A stretch of 64,000 nt of DNA, taken from assembly GCA_036490515.1 (NCBI GenBank), contig DASXDU010000038.1, positions 248,001 through 312,000 of the forward strand. The letters are read 5' to 3'. Origin of the DNA: Palsa-1150 sp036490515. Its GTDB lineage: Bacteria > Myxococcota_A > Polyangia > Polyangiales > Polyangiaceae. Shown one piece after another: positions 1-9,187 of this stretch. Below the pieces are notes generated by a model that saw nothing but the letters and a program-made list of their open reading frames with translations, was not told the DNA's origin and did no database searches. A program made the translations under genes and the position numbers. Positions within the stretch are counted from its first letter, which is position 1; each line of letters opens with the position of its first letter.

Positions 1-1619
1 CCGGCGCGTACCAGCTCGCGGGCTGGGACGGCTACGTCCGCGACCGCCTCGACCTCGACCGCGCGCAGAACGCCTCGAACGACGGCTGGGTCCTCGGCGA
101 GACCGAGGTCGTCTCCATCGAGCGGCTCCAGCGGTCGCTCCACGAGCTCCGCGACCGCTACTTCGCGGCCTACCGCAACGCGTGGTCCGACTTCCTGAAG
201 GACCTCGACGTCCGCACGCCGGAGAGCAACGCCGAGGCCCTCGACGAGCTCCAGGCCATCAGCGAGACGCCGTGGCCGTACGCGAAGCTCTTCAAGACGC
301 TCGCCGACAACACGAAGCTCGACGCCCCGACGTCGAACCCCGCCCAGGCGCTCCTCGACAAGGCCAAGCAGAACAGCACCGTCCAGGCGATCCTCGGCGG
401 CGACGCGGGCGGCGCACCGCCGCCGGCACGGTGGATCTCGCCCGTCGAGGAGGCGTTCGAGCCCATCGTCACGTTCGCCGTGCCGCCGCCGCAGCCCGCA
501 CCGCCCGCCGACCAGCCTCCCCCTCCGCCGCCGCAGACGGGCCTCTCGAACTACGTCGCCAAGACGGTCAACAAGCTGGTCGGGGTCCTCAGCGACATGA
601 AGGACTCCAAGGTCCCCGCGGACACGAAGGACATCGCCAAGGACTTCCAGGACGCGTACCGGGGGACGAGCGAGCTGCTCACGTCGTCGCAGAGCGGCTT
701 CACCCGGCCGATGCTCTCACCGCTCCTGCTCAACCCGATCCGGCGCGGCTACGCGGGCGTCCTCAGCGACGTGGCGGGGGCGGCTGGCGGGAAATGGGAG
801 CTCGACGTCTGGCAGAAGTGGCACGACAAGCTCGAAGGGAAGTACCCCTTCGCCGACTCGCCGGAGGACGCGAAGCTCACGGACTTCGCCGAGTTCTTCA
901 AGCCGAACACGGGCCTGCTCTGGAAGTTCTACTCGAAGAACCTCAAGGCCTCGCTCGAGCGCGACGGCGACTCGTTCACCCCGGTCGCGCGGTTCCAGCA
1001 CTCCATCCGGTACACGCCGGAGTTCCTCAAGTGCTACGAGCGCGGCGCGGTGATCACGGACGAGACCTTCCCGACCGGCGGCCCCGAGCTTCCCGACACG
1101 ACCGACGCCGAGGGCGCCGAGGCCGCCGCGGCCGCCGCGGCGACGCCGGGCGGCGGCGCCGACAAGCCGATGGTCGAGTTCGACGTGAACCTCCACTCGG
1201 TCAGCGAGAGCGTGTCCGAGGTGACCTTCGACGTCGACGGCGTCTCGAAGACGTACAAGAACACCCCGGAGGAATGGCTCACCGCGCAGTGGCCCGCCCC
1301 CAAGCCGAAGAGCCCCGGCGCGACGATCCGCGTGCGCGGCTACAGCTCGCTCGACGAGGAGATCGCACGGCCGGGCGACTTCGGTTTCTTCCGCATCCTG
1401 GAGGCGGCCACGTCGATCGAGCCGGGCACGAGCGGCGGCAAGGCGGGAGGCCAGCCGACGATGGTCGTCACCTGGACCCTCAAGTCCGAGAAGGCCTGGG
1501 TCCGGATGGACGTCCGGCCGCACACGTCCGACAGCGCCATCGCCCGGTACCTCGACAAGCGCGAGCCCCTCTTCCGAAACTACAGGTGCCCGCGTATCCT
1601 GGCGGCCGGCGTTCGCTGA
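1..1619 (+). CDS. tssM: T6SS membrane complex protein TssM (IcmF), C-terminal part
   Basis: The reading frame is open from base 3, so the gene starts to the left of the window; about 538 residues are visible. TssM is the inner-membrane ATPase-like subunit of the TssJLM complex that anchors the type VI machine to the envelope. Seen here is the periplasmic C-terminal region, with a GWDGYV segment and a W-V-L-G segment about 15 residues later, both typical of the IcmF C-terminal domain. A proline-rich stretch lies near base 490 and an alanine/glycine linker near base 1120. The next gene, tagF, starts 9 bases after the stop. The family call is firm. The missing N-terminus, with the membrane segments and Walker motif, cannot be assessed. 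Confidence 0.9.
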   Translation, partial: GAYQLAGWDGYVRDRLDLDRAQNASNDGWVLGETEVVSIERLQRSLHELRDRYFAAYRNAWSDFLKDLDVRTPESNAEALDELQAISETPWPYAKLFKTLADNTKLDAPTSNPAQALLDKAKQNSTVQAILGGDAGGAPPPARWISPVEEAFEPIVTFAVPPPQPAPPADQPPPPPPQTGLSNYVAKTVNKLVGVLSDMKDSKVPADTKDIAKDFQDAYRGTSELLTSSQSGFTRPMLSPLLLNPIRRGYAGVLSDVAGAAGGKWELDVWQKWHDKLEGKYPFADSPEDAKLTDFAEFFKPNTGLLWKFYSKNLKASLERDGDSFTPVARFQHSIRYTPEFLKCYERGAVITDETFPTGGPELPDTTDAEGAEAAAAAAATPGGGADKPMVEFDVNLHSVSESVSEVTFDVDGVSKTYKNTPEEWLTAQWPAPKPKSPGATIRVRGYSSLDEEIARPGDFGFFRILEAATSIEPGTSGGKAGGQPTMVVTWTLKSEKAWVRMDVRPHTSDSAIARYLDKREPLFRNYRCPRILAAGVR

Positions 1620-1628
1620 GCATGTTGG

Positions 1629-2618
1629 ATGTGGCAAACGGGCTCTCATTCCGCCTCGCAGGTACAGGTCTCCGTCTTCGGCAAGGTCCCGCGGATGGGA
1701 GACTTCCTGCGCGTCGGAGCGCGGGGCCCGTCGGGCGACGCCCTCGAGCAGTGGGTCGAGCAGGGGCTGACGCTCGCTGAGAGCAAGCGAAACCCGGCCT
1801 GGCCGACGCAGTTCGCCTCGGGCGCGCCGTACGCGTTCATCTTCCGCCCGCCGCGCGCGTCGAACGTCCGCGACGCGGTCGTCGGCGTCATCCGCCCCTC
1901 CAAGGACGCGGTGGGCAGGCGCTATCCCCTCGCCGTGTGGGCCCTGGCGATCCCGCGCTCCACGGTGCGGTGGCCGCACATCCTGCCCATGGCGCTGGGC
2001 GACTTCTTCGAGGCCGCAGCCAACCTCCTGCTCGAGGCCGACGCCGTGGCGGGGGCCGCCGACATGCAGGCGGCGATGGCGCGCGTCCCTCCCCCCCACA
2101 TGGCCGACGCGGACCGCAACGCCGAGGAGTACGAGGCCTGGGCGACGGCGACGCCCCTCGAGCAGGCGTGGAACGTCATCTTCGGCGGCAGCCAGGGGAT
2201 GTCCCAGGTGCGCGCCGTTCACACCATCGCCGAGACGGTGGCCCCTTTTCGCGGCGCCGAGGGGGCGAGCACCAAGGTCGGGCTCCGGCTGCCCCTCGGG
2301 CCGGGTGGCATCGCCGCCGCGGCCTTCTGGCTCGACACCGTTCGACGCCTCTCGCGCTCCCCGCAGGAGGTCCGGACCTGCTTCTGGTCGTTCGACGGAG
2401 CTTCGGGCTCAGCCGTGCTGCAGCTCGGAGACACCCCCGGCTCGACCCTGGCCGAGCTCTGGGCGCCCGACACCAACAGCGAGTACCTCAGTGACCTGAC
2501 CGCCCCGGCGAGCGTCGACGTGGGCCGCTTTCTCACGAAGCTCCCTCCCCAGGTCGCCGAGGCCCTGCAGACCCCCGGGATCCTCGTCCGCGACTTCCTC
2601 GACCGCCTGACGCGCTGA
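1629..2618 (+). CDS. tagF: T6SS-associated protein TagF
   Basis: A 329-residue protein with the family hallmark FGKVPRMGDFLR near residues 17-28. TagF proteins act after translation to hold back T6SS assembly, usually as part of the threonine-phosphorylation switch (PpkA/PppA/Fha). No kinase or phosphatase gene is visible in this window. It starts 9 bases after tssM and lies in the same operon, ahead of tssA. The ATG at 1629 is the first in frame and has only a weak ribosome-binding site, so a slightly later start is possible. No separate PppA phosphatase domain is attached. Confidence 0.88.
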   Translation: MWQTGSHSASQVQVSVFGKVPRMGDFLRVGARGPSGDALEQWVEQGLTLAESKRNPAWPTQFASGAPYAFIFRPPRASNVRDAVVGVIRPSKDAVGRRYPLAVWALAIPRSTVRWPHILPMALGDFFEAAANLLLEADAVAGAADMQAAMARVPPPHMADADRNAEEYEAWATATPLEQAWNVIFGGSQGMSQVRAVHTIAETVAPFRGAEGASTKVGLRLPLGPGGIAAAAFWLDTVRRLSRSPQEVRTCFWSFDGASGSAVLQLGDTPGSTLAELWAPDTNSEYLSDLTAPASVDVGRFLTKLPPQVAEALQTPGILVRDFLDRLTR

Positions 2619-2772
2619 GGCAAGCGCGGGCTCTGAACGGGTGCCCAGAGGGGGCCCCGGTCGCGATCCATACGACGTTCGGGTGACTCCGGCGCTCCTT
2701 CCCTGCGGCCCCTCGCTTCGTATACCGTTGGCCGCGGTCATGGGGACGTACAGGGAGGAGGCAGCGGAGCGA

Positions 2773-4386
2773 ATGGCTTCGCTGGTTGCACCGATCGGTG
2801 GGGCGAGCCCGGTCGGCGTCGACATCTCGTACGATCCGGACTTCGAGGCCATCAAGGCGGAGATCGACAAGCTCTCGTCGGTCGACAACTCCGAACCGTC
2901 GTGGGGCCGCATCCACGACCTCGGGACCTCCCTCCTCGCGAAGAAGGGCAAGGACCTCCGCGTCGTCTCCTGGCTCGCCGTCGCGAAGGTGAAGCTCCAC
3001 GACTGGCCCGGCTTCGCCGAGTCGCTCGTCCTCTACGACGGCGTGGCGCGCGCGTTCTGGGACACGATGTTCCCCGACGTGAAGCGCGCGCGCCCGCGCG
3101 TCAACGCCATCTCGTGGATGGCGGAGATGATCAACACGCACCTCACCGCGAAGGACGTCTCGCTCGCCGACGGCGACGCCGTGCGCGCGGCGAACGAGGT
3201 CCTCGTCGAGCTCGATCAGCTCTTCGCCGAGAAGCTCGGTGACGCGTACGTCGGGCCGGGGCAGCTCCGCTCCCTCCTCCGCGAGAAGGTGCGGTCCATC
3301 CCGGAGGTCGCGGCCGAGGCGCCCCCCGGCGCCGCGCCGGCCGCGGGCGGCAACGGCGTCGCGGCTCCCGGCGCCGCACCTGCGCAGGCCTTCTCCGCCG
3401 CTCCTGCGGTCGCGACCGCGACCACGGTGGGCGACGTCGACTCCACCGTCAGCGCGAACGCCGACTCCATCGTCCGCGCCGCGGCGATCCTGCGCGGCTC
3501 CGACCCCATGCGCGCGTGGTCGTACCGCCTGGCCCGCATCGGCAACTGGCTCGTCATCGACGGCGCCCCTCCGGTGACCGAGGGGCGCACGCGCATCCCG
3601 CCGCCCGAGGAGTACCTGCAGCGCGAGCTCGCCGAGCTCCGTGACGCCGCGAAGTGGTTCGACCTCCTCAACCGCGCCGAGGAGCTCACCATGCAGTACC
3701 TCTTCTGGCTCGATCTCCACCGCTACGTCGCCACGGCGATGGACCGGATCGGCCCCCAGTTCCTGGCGGCGCGCGAGGTCGTCGGTCGCGAGGTCGTGAA
3801 CTTCGTCGGGCGCACGGCCAACGTCGAGACGCTCACCTTCGCGGACGGGACGCCCTTCGCGGACGCGCAGACCCGGACGTGGCTCGAGGAAGAGGGGCGC
3901 AAGTACGGCGGCTCCGGCGGCGGGGGCTCCGCGGCGTCCGCGGCGGCGAGCGCCGAGGACGAGGAGGTCGCGAAGCGCTTCGCCGACGCCCAGAAGATGG
4001 TCGCCGAGGGCAAGGTGGCCGACGGGCTGAGCGTCGCGCTCGCGCTCGCCGATCGCGCGGCCGACGGGCGGGCGCGCTTCCGGGCGCGGCTCGCCGTGGG
4101 GAAGATGGCGCTCGACGCCGGGAAGCCCGAACTCGGGCGCGCGATGCTCGAGCACCTCCTGGCAGAGGTCGATCGGCACGGCCTCGAGGTCTGGGAGCCG
4201 TCGACGTCGGCGGCCCTCTATACGAGCCTCATCACTGCGACGCGCGAGGTCATACGAGCAAAGGGGGGAGGCGGAGGAGCAGGCAATGGGAGTGCGGGCT
4301 CGCCGGAGCTCACCGCGAAGGAGCAATACCTTTTCGACAAACTGTGTCGCCTGGACCCGGCGTCCGCGATAAAGTTGTCGACCTGA
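2773..4386 (+). CDS. tssA: T6SS protein TssA (ImpA N-domain, VasJ-type C-domain)
   Basis: TssA primes and caps growth of the sheath and tube on the baseplate. The N-terminus reads LVAPIGGASPVGVDISYDPD, the classic ImpA-N opening, followed by a helical domain with WLAVAK and FWDTMFPD. After an Ala/Pro-rich linker (near residues 190-230) comes a VasJ/EvfE-like C-terminal region around QYLFWLDLHRYV. The frame is open further upstream, to a GTG at 2641 and an ATG at 2740. I chose the ATG at 2773 because family members begin just before the LxxPI motif and an AGGGAGGAG-like site lies upstream. It is followed by tssB after 38 bases. Confidence 0.88.
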   Translation: MASLVAPIGGASPVGVDISYDPDFEAIKAEIDKLSSVDNSEPSWGRIHDLGTSLLAKKGKDLRVVSWLAVAKVKLHDWPGFAESLVLYDGVARAFWDTMFPDVKRARPRVNAISWMAEMINTHLTAKDVSLADGDAVRAANEVLVELDQLFAEKLGDAYVGPGQLRSLLREKVRSIPEVAAEAPPGAAPAAGGNGVAAPGAAPAQAFSAAPAVATATTVGDVDSTVSANADSIVRAAAILRGSDPMRAWSYRLARIGNWLVIDGAPPVTEGRTRIPPPEEYLQRELAELRDAAKWFDLLNRAEELTMQYLFWLDLHRYVATAMDRIGPQFLAAREVVGREVVNFVGRTANVETLTFADGTPFADAQTRTWLEEEGRKYGGSGGGGSAASAAASAEDEEVAKRFADAQKMVAEGKVADGLSVALALADRAADGRARFRARLAVGKMALDAGKPELGRAMLEHLLAEVDRHGLEVWEPSTSAALYTSLITATREVIRAKGGGGGAGNGSAGSPELTAKEQYLFDKLCRLDPASAIKLST

Positions 4387-4424
4387 TTTAACGTCGAAAG
4401 TCGAACGAATAAGCGAGGAATGCC

Positions 4425-4925
4425 ATGGCGAAGGAAGGGTCAGTCGCTCCCCAGGAGCGCGTGAACATCACGTACAAGCCGTCCACCGGCAACCAACAAG
4501 ACGAGGTCGAGCTGCCGCTGAAGATGCTCTTCATCGGCGACTACACCGGCCGGGCCGACCCGCGTCCTCTCGAGGAGCGCTCTCCCGTGAACGTCGACAA
4601 GGACAACTTCCAGCAGGTGCTGTCGGAGCAGAACCTCAACCTGGCGGCGCAGGTGCCGGACGTCCTCTCCGGCGAGAAGGGCGCCGAGCTTTCCGTGAAC
4701 CTCAAGTTCAAGAAGCTGAGCGACTTCGGCCCCGACGCCGTCGCCGAGCAGGTCCCGGAGCTGAAGAAGCTCCTCGACCTCCGCCAGGCGATCACGGCCC
4801 TCAAGGGCCCGCTCGGGAACATCCCGGCGTTCAAGCGCAAGATCTCCTCGCTCCTCGCCGACGACAAGGCGCGCGAGAAGCTCGTCAACGAACTGGGACT
4901 CGGCGTTCCGAAGGAAGAGGGTTGA
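4425..4925 (+). CDS. tssB: T6SS contractile sheath small subunit TssB (VipA)
   Basis: A 166-residue protein of normal family length. TssB and TssC interlock to form the cytoplasmic contractile sheath around the Hcp tube. The N-terminus has ITYKPSTGNQQDEVELPLK and a following FIGDY motif typical of VipA, and the C-terminus ends after a helical segment that packs on TssC. A GAGGA ribosome-binding site lies 5 bases before the ATG. It is directly followed by tssC with a 4-base gap, so the two are surely co-transcribed. Confidence 0.95.
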   Translation: MAKEGSVAPQERVNITYKPSTGNQQDEVELPLKMLFIGDYTGRADPRPLEERSPVNVDKDNFQQVLSEQNLNLAAQVPDVLSGEKGAELSVNLKFKKLSDFGPDAVAEQVPELKKLLDLRQAITALKGPLGNIPAFKRKISSLLADDKAREKLVNELGLGVPKEEG

Positions 4926-4929
4926 TTCA

Positions 4930-6414
4930 ATGAGCGACCAGACACAAGGCGCCAGCGGCCAGGCAGCCGAGGCCACCACCGAGGGCTCTCTCCTCGACGA
5001 GATCCTGAGCGAGACCAAGCTCAATCCGGCCGACGAGGGCTACAACGTCACGCGCACGGGCATCCAGGCCCTCATGCGCGAGCTCCTCTCGCCGAAGCAC
5101 CAGAACGAGAAGGTCGACAAGGCCTTCGCCGACGCGCTCATCGCCGAGATCGACGAGAAGATCTCGCACCAGGTGGACGTCATCCTCCACCACCCCGAGT
5201 TCCAGAAGCTCGAGTCGGCGTGGCGCGGCCTCAAGTTCGTCGTCGATCACACGGACTTCCGCGAGAACATCAAGGTCGAGCTGCTCAACGTCTCGAAGCA
5301 GGACCTGATGACGGACTTCGAGGACGCTCCCGAGATCACGAAGAGCGGCCTCTATCGCATCGCGTACACGGCGGAGTACGGCACGTTCGGCGGCAAGCCC
5401 TACGGCGCCATCTTCTCCAACTACGACTTCGGGCCCGGCCCGCAGGACGTCCAGCTCCTCCAGAACTGCGCGGCGGTCGCCGCGATGGCGCACGCGCCGT
5501 TCTTCGGATCGGGCGGCCCCGCGTTCTTCGGCGAGAAGGACTTCCTCAAGCTCCCGAACATGCGCGACCTGCACGCGGTGTTCGAGGGCCCGCAGTACAC
5601 GAAGTGGAACGCGTTCCGCTCGTCGGAGGACGCCCGCTACGTCGGCCTCTGCATGCCGCGGTTCCTCCTGCGCCTGCCCTACGGCAACAAGACCGTCCCC
5701 ACGAAGAACTTCAACTTCGACGAGGACGTCGTCGGCCATCACGAGCGCTACCTCTGGGGCAGCGCCAGCTACGCGATGGCATCCCGCATCGCCGACAGCT
5801 TCGCCAAGTACCGGTGGTGCCCGAACATCATCGGCCCGCAGGCGGGCGGCTCGGTCGACGACCTGCCGCTCCACCAGTACGAGGCGATGGGCGAGATCCA
5901 GACGAAGTGCCCGACCGAGGTGCAGATCTCGGAGCGCCGCGAGTTCGAGCTGAGCGAGGAGGGCTTCATCGCCCTCACGTTCCGCAAGGACGCGGACAAC
6001 GCGTGCTTCTTCTCGGCCAACAGCTGCCAGAAGCCGAAGAACTTCGGCCAGTCGGCCGAGGGCAAGGAGGCGGAGCTCAACTACCGCCTCGGCACGCAGC
6101 TCCCGTACATGTTCGTGGTCTGCCGCATCGCGCACTACATCAAGGTGCTCCAGCGCGAGCAGATCGGTTCGTGGAAGGAGCGCCTCGACCTCGAGAATGA
6201 GCTCAACAAGTGGATCGGCCAGTACGTCGCCGACATGGACTCGGTGAGCCCTGCGGTCCGCGGCAAGCGCCCGCTCCGCAAGGCGCAGATCATCGTCGAG
6301 GACGTGCCGGGCAACGCCGGCTGGTACAAGGTCGACATGAAGGTGCGCCCGCACTTCAAGTACATGGGCGCGTTCTTCACGCTGAGCCTCGTCGGCAAGC
6401 TCGACAAGGAGTAG
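4930..6414 (+). CDS. tssC: T6SS contractile sheath large subunit TssC (VipB)
   Basis: A 494-residue protein of full family length, partner of TssB in the sheath. Diagnostic segments are LDEILSETK near the N-terminus, HHPEFQKLESAWRGLK, a GDYDF-like region rendered here as SNYDFG, and the C-terminal ending GAFFTLSLVGKLDKE, which is nearly invariant in VipB. It is the last gene of the left T6SS operon. The next gene is convergent, and the 123 bases between them hold two GC-rich hairpins. Confidence 0.96.
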   Translation: MSDQTQGASGQAAEATTEGSLLDEILSETKLNPADEGYNVTRTGIQALMRELLSPKHQNEKVDKAFADALIAEIDEKISHQVDVILHHPEFQKLESAWRGLKFVVDHTDFRENIKVELLNVSKQDLMTDFEDAPEITKSGLYRIAYTAEYGTFGGKPYGAIFSNYDFGPGPQDVQLLQNCAAVAAMAHAPFFGSGGPAFFGEKDFLKLPNMRDLHAVFEGPQYTKWNAFRSSEDARYVGLCMPRFLLRLPYGNKTVPTKNFNFDEDVVGHHERYLWGSASYAMASRIADSFAKYRWCPNIIGPQAGGSVDDLPLHQYEAMGEIQTKCPTEVQISERREFELSEEGFIALTFRKDADNACFFSANSCQKPKNFGQSAEGKEAELNYRLGTQLPYMFVVCRIAHYIKVLQREQIGSWKERLDLENELNKWIGQYVADMDSVSPAVRGKRPLRKAQIIVEDVPGNAGWYKVDMKVRPHFKYMGAFFTLSLVGKLDKE

Positions 6415-6426
6415 TCGCGATACGGG

Positions 6427-6442
6427 GCGCCGCTCTCGGCGC
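6427..6442 (+). terminator. Hairpin after tssC (possible terminator)
   Basis: A perfect 6-bp stem GCGCCG/CGGCGC with a CTCT loop lies 12 bases after the tssC stop. It is followed by TTCGTTCG rather than a real T run, so intrinsic termination is uncertain. The position between convergent genes favours a terminator role. Confidence 0.35.
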
Positions 6443-6496
6443 TTCGTTCGAGGGAGCGTCGGTCCTCCGCGGGCCGGCGCTCTTCTCGTTTTGTGG

Positions 6497-6520
6497 CGCG
6501 CTCGGCGCGCCCCGAGCGCG
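6497..6520. terminator. GC-rich hairpin between convergent genes
   Basis: A 9-bp perfect stem (CGCGCTCGG pairing with CCGAGCGCG) with a 6-base loop lies between the stop codons of tssC and the convergent lipoprotein gene. There is no T run on either side. It could be a bidirectional, Rho-assisted end point. Confidence 0.35.
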
Positions 6521-6537
6521 TCTGCGCAGCCGGCGCG

Positions 6538-7122
6538 CTAGAACTCCATGTAGCCGCCGGGGATGACGAAGTCGTCGTCCCGGCCGGCGACCGTCAGCAC
6601 GCCCCAGCACGCGAGCTTCGAGCGGCCCGCGAACTCGACGATCTGGTCGACGCTGCCGATGGGCCCGAGGACCGCGAGGTTGCCGCGGTGCACGCCCCAG
6701 GAGCCGCTGCCGTGCTCCAGGATGGCCTTGTGGAGGTCCGCGGCGGCCGCGTGCGAGTCCGCGAGCACGGCCACGCGCAGGCGCACGGGCTTGTCGCCGC
6801 CCGCGTTGGTCACGTCGAGGTACACGAGGTCGGGCCGCTCGCGGGTCGCGGTCGTCTGGAGGCCCTGGCGCTGGAGGAACGACGCGAGCGCCTTCTCGTC
6901 GAGCGTCGTCTTCTCGGGCTTGTTCTCGGCCACCCCGTCGCAGACCTCGGGGCGGAGATGCGCCTCGCCGAGGGCCATCGAGTCCTTCAGGTACTGGCCG
7001 CCGCCGCCCGGCGTCGTCAGGTACGTGGCGACCGGCCCCGAGTCGGCGCAGCCCGCCGCGGCGACCGCCGCGAGACCCGCGAGGAGGGGCGTGACGACCC
7101 ATGTGGAGAACGCAGCTCTCAT
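6538..7122 (-). CDS. Predicted lipoprotein of unknown function
   Basis: A 194-residue protein with a clear type II signal peptide: positive MRAA start, hydrophobic core, and lipobox AAAGC with Cys25 as the lipidated residue. The mature part has no motif that I recognise. It begins with a Gly-rich segment and carries an E-V-C-D region and a late DDDFVIPGGYMEF end. It is convergent with tssC and divergent from the next lipoprotein gene; the two starts are 84 bases apart and may share a promoter region. It is a plausible outer-membrane-anchored protein, with no evidence linking it to T6SS beyond location. Confidence 0.7.
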   Translation of the reverse strand: MRAAFSTWVVTPLLAGLAAVAAAGCADSGPVATYLTTPGGGGQYLKDSMALGEAHLRPEVCDGVAENKPEKTTLDEKALASFLQRQGLQTTATRERPDLVYLDVTNAGGDKPVRLRVAVLADSHAAAADLHKAILEHGSGSWGVHRGNLAVLGPIGSVDQIVEFAGRSKLACWGVLTVAGRDDDFVIPGGYMEF

Positions 7123-7206
7123 CGCGCGAGGCCTACGGTAGCCCACGGTCTTCGACGTGTGCGAGTTTTCAGCTTGCTTGGCCCTCTGCGCGCGTCGTGC
7201 GCTAGG

Positions 7207-7887
7207 ATGCCGGCCATGCTCGCGTGCGGATGGTCGCGTATCGGCCTGGGGACCGTGTCGTTGATCGCGCTCGCCGCGGGCTGCGCGCTCGCGGGGTGCT
7301 CGAGCGGGCCCGTGCCCGAGGCGCTCCAGAACAAGGTCTTCTACCAGTACGACTCCACGAGCGCCGCGCAGGCGGCCAAGGCCCTCGAGGCGCCGTACCC
7401 CTCGCTCGACAAGACCGACGCGACGGCGCCGCTGCCCCAGTACATGGGGGTCTCCCTCCTGCAGGACGCCGTCCGGATGTCGCGCCCGAAGGAGTGGGTC
7501 ATCCGCTCCGGGAGCGTGCGGCCCGAGCACCGGTACATCGAGTACGTGTCGCCGCACGAGTACATGGTCTCGGTCTACGAGCTCGTCGAGTCGCCGCTCG
7601 ATCCGTGGCTCGAGATCATGACCCGCTACGAGGACGAGTCGAAGAAGGCGGGCGCCGCCTTCGTCGGGGAGCGCATCCCCTTCGCGACGTGGAACGCGCA
7701 GGGCCGCGCGTACACGGTGAGGCGCGCCGTCGCCGCGGCGAAGGCCCCGCTCGTGAACTTCGCGAACGAGTACCTCCTCCGCAGCGACAACCGCGTCGTC
7801 TTGCTCCAGATCGTGCACCACAGCGAGAACCTCGCGCCGATGGACGACGAGCTTCGCCGCGTGGTGGAGACGTTCCAGGTCAACTGA
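7207..7887 (+). CDS. Predicted lipoprotein of unknown function
   Basis: A 226-residue protein with an N-terminal lipoprotein signal: hydrophobic stretch GTVSLIALAAGCALAGC and candidate lipid-attachment Cys31 (Cys26 is an alternative). A start at 7216 is also possible. The mature part contains conserved-looking segments such as PKEWVIRSGS and VVLLQIVHHSENL, but I cannot name the family. It is divergent from the lipoprotein gene at 6538-7122. Its last 8 bases overlap the end of the convergent gene at 7880-8440. Confidence 0.7.
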   Translation: MPAMLACGWSRIGLGTVSLIALAAGCALAGCSSGPVPEALQNKVFYQYDSTSAAQAAKALEAPYPSLDKTDATAPLPQYMGVSLLQDAVRMSRPKEWVIRSGSVRPEHRYIEYVSPHEYMVSVYELVESPLDPWLEIMTRYEDESKKAGAAFVGERIPFATWNAQGRAYTVRRAVAAAKAPLVNFANEYLLRSDNRVVLLQIVHHSENLAPMDDELRRVVETFQVN

Positions 7888-8440
7888 GCGGCGTCGGCGG
7901 CGTGTCCGGGATGGGGGGCGGTCTCGGCTCGACCGACGGCTCGGGCGAGGGTCCGGGCGAGGCTTCGATCGCGGGCGCGGCGGGAGGGACGACGCCCTTG
8001 ATCTTGAGCTTCGCCTTCGGGCCCCTGGTGCCGCGCGCCTCGCGGGTGGCGGCCCTCTTCGCCACGGCCGCGAGCATCGTCTCGGTGCTCATGGTGGGCG
8101 TCTTCGGCGGCGCGATCCCGAACGCCGCCAGCTCCGGGCCATCCGCACCGAAGAAGTTCTTCGCGAGGTTCCGGACGTCGTTGACGACGACGGTCGTCTC
8201 CGCGTCGATCATCTCGTACTGGTGAATCGCGTCGAGCCACGCTGCCTTCGCGGTCTGGATGGCGTTGGCGGCGTCGATGCGACGCTGGACGAACTGCGCG
8301 AGGGCGGCGGGCGTGAACTCGCGGCGCCCCGCCGGGATCTGCGCGCGTGACGCCAGGTGGGTCTTGATGCCCTCGATGAACGTCACGTCTGCGGCGATGC
8401 GGTCGGGTCGGTTGCGGATCTTCTTCATGGCTACGGTCAT
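7880..8440 (-). CDS. Hypothetical protein with Pro-rich C-terminus
   Basis: A 186-residue soluble protein that I do not recognise. The N-terminal 110 residues are predicted helical (IEGIKTHLASRAQIP, QFVQRRIDAANAIQTAKAAW). They are followed by a basic linker (TREARGTRGPKAKLKIKG) and a Pro/Ser-rich low-complexity tail. The ATG at 8440 is almost on top of an AAGGA site; the in-frame ATG at 8428 has better spacing and is the likelier start. The size and the helical, basic-tail layout resemble small nucleoid or structural proteins, but this is only an impression. Confidence 0.6.
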   Translation of the reverse strand: MTVAMKKIRNRPDRIAADVTFIEGIKTHLASRAQIPAGRREFTPAALAQFVQRRIDAANAIQTAKAAWLDAIHQYEMIDAETTVVVNDVRNLAKNFFGADGPELAAFGIAPPKTPTMSTETMLAAVAKRAATREARGTRGPKAKLKIKGVVPPAAPAIEASPGPSPEPSVEPRPPPIPDTPPTPLS

Positions 8441-9187
8441 TTCCTTTCGGGTTCACTCCAACAGAGTCCGGCGGCGCGTCCGATTGCCGCCGGCCAGGAC
8501 GATTTCGACCTGCGAACGCTCTTTTCGTCGTTCGCCAGGTCGCCCTTCGTGGTGCGCGTTGCCTTCACATCCTCAACAGGGCGGTCAGAACGGCTGATTC
8601 GACAGAAATCGACATGAGGGTCGATCTTTTCTGCGTGAAGGGCGGGCGGCCCGCGGCCGTGAGCCACGGTCCTTGGGCGCCAAGCGCGCGGGATCACTGC
8701 GATGTCCGGCTCGATGAAGCGGGGGAGCGCGGGCCTTCGGCGGGAACGAAGCGCTCTCGGGAGGACGACCGGGGTCGTTTGCGGGACCTCCGGCGCCGTC
8801 CCGGGGGCAGACGCGCCGGACGGCGGGGACGCACCTCGTTGTCCCCGGGACAGTACCCCTCGTACCGGGGGAGGACCCTGGGCGTCCGCCGGAACGGGGA
8901 CCGCCGTCGCGCGGGCGAGGGCAGCGGTCGGCCGGAACGGCACGCGTGGTCCCCCGGACGGCGGGCGGGCTCCCGACGCGCGCGGGAGGACGTCCCGCGG
9001 GCAACCTCGGTCGCCCAGACGACGGCCGCCGCATTCCCACGGTTCCACCCCCGCCGGCTCGAGGACGGCTCCCGTCGTGCTCAGGGACGCGCGACGTCGT
9101 CCGGGCGACGGCAGAGCGCGCTCATGGAAGGAGCGCGGGTCCTCGCTTGGTGCGCCTCGTCCCTCGGCCCGTGCCCACGTGGAGCCA
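8441..9187. other. Gene-free, very GC-rich gap with degenerate repeats
   Basis: About 750 bases without a convincing gene: open frames on both strands have low-complexity Arg/Pro/Gly translations that look like GC-rich noise. From about 8750 to 9000 the sequence repeatedly revisits short CCGGA(C/A)CGG and GTCCC(C)GGG-type words, giving a loose, degenerate repeat. The first 180 bases lie upstream of the hypothetical gene starting at 8440 and may hold its promoter, which I cannot pin down. Confidence 0.5.

Noticed and set aside
480..1619. Separate gene starting at ATG 480
   Set aside because: The frame is open to the left edge with recognisable TssM sequence, so 480 is an internal methionine.
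2533..4326. Long minus-strand open frame opposite tssA
   Set aside because: It is Arg/Leu/Glu-rich antisense to a firmly identified gene; GC-rich codons remove stop codons from the opposite strand. The same holds for long frames opposite tssM, tssC, the DUF2169 and pentapeptide genes and ino1.
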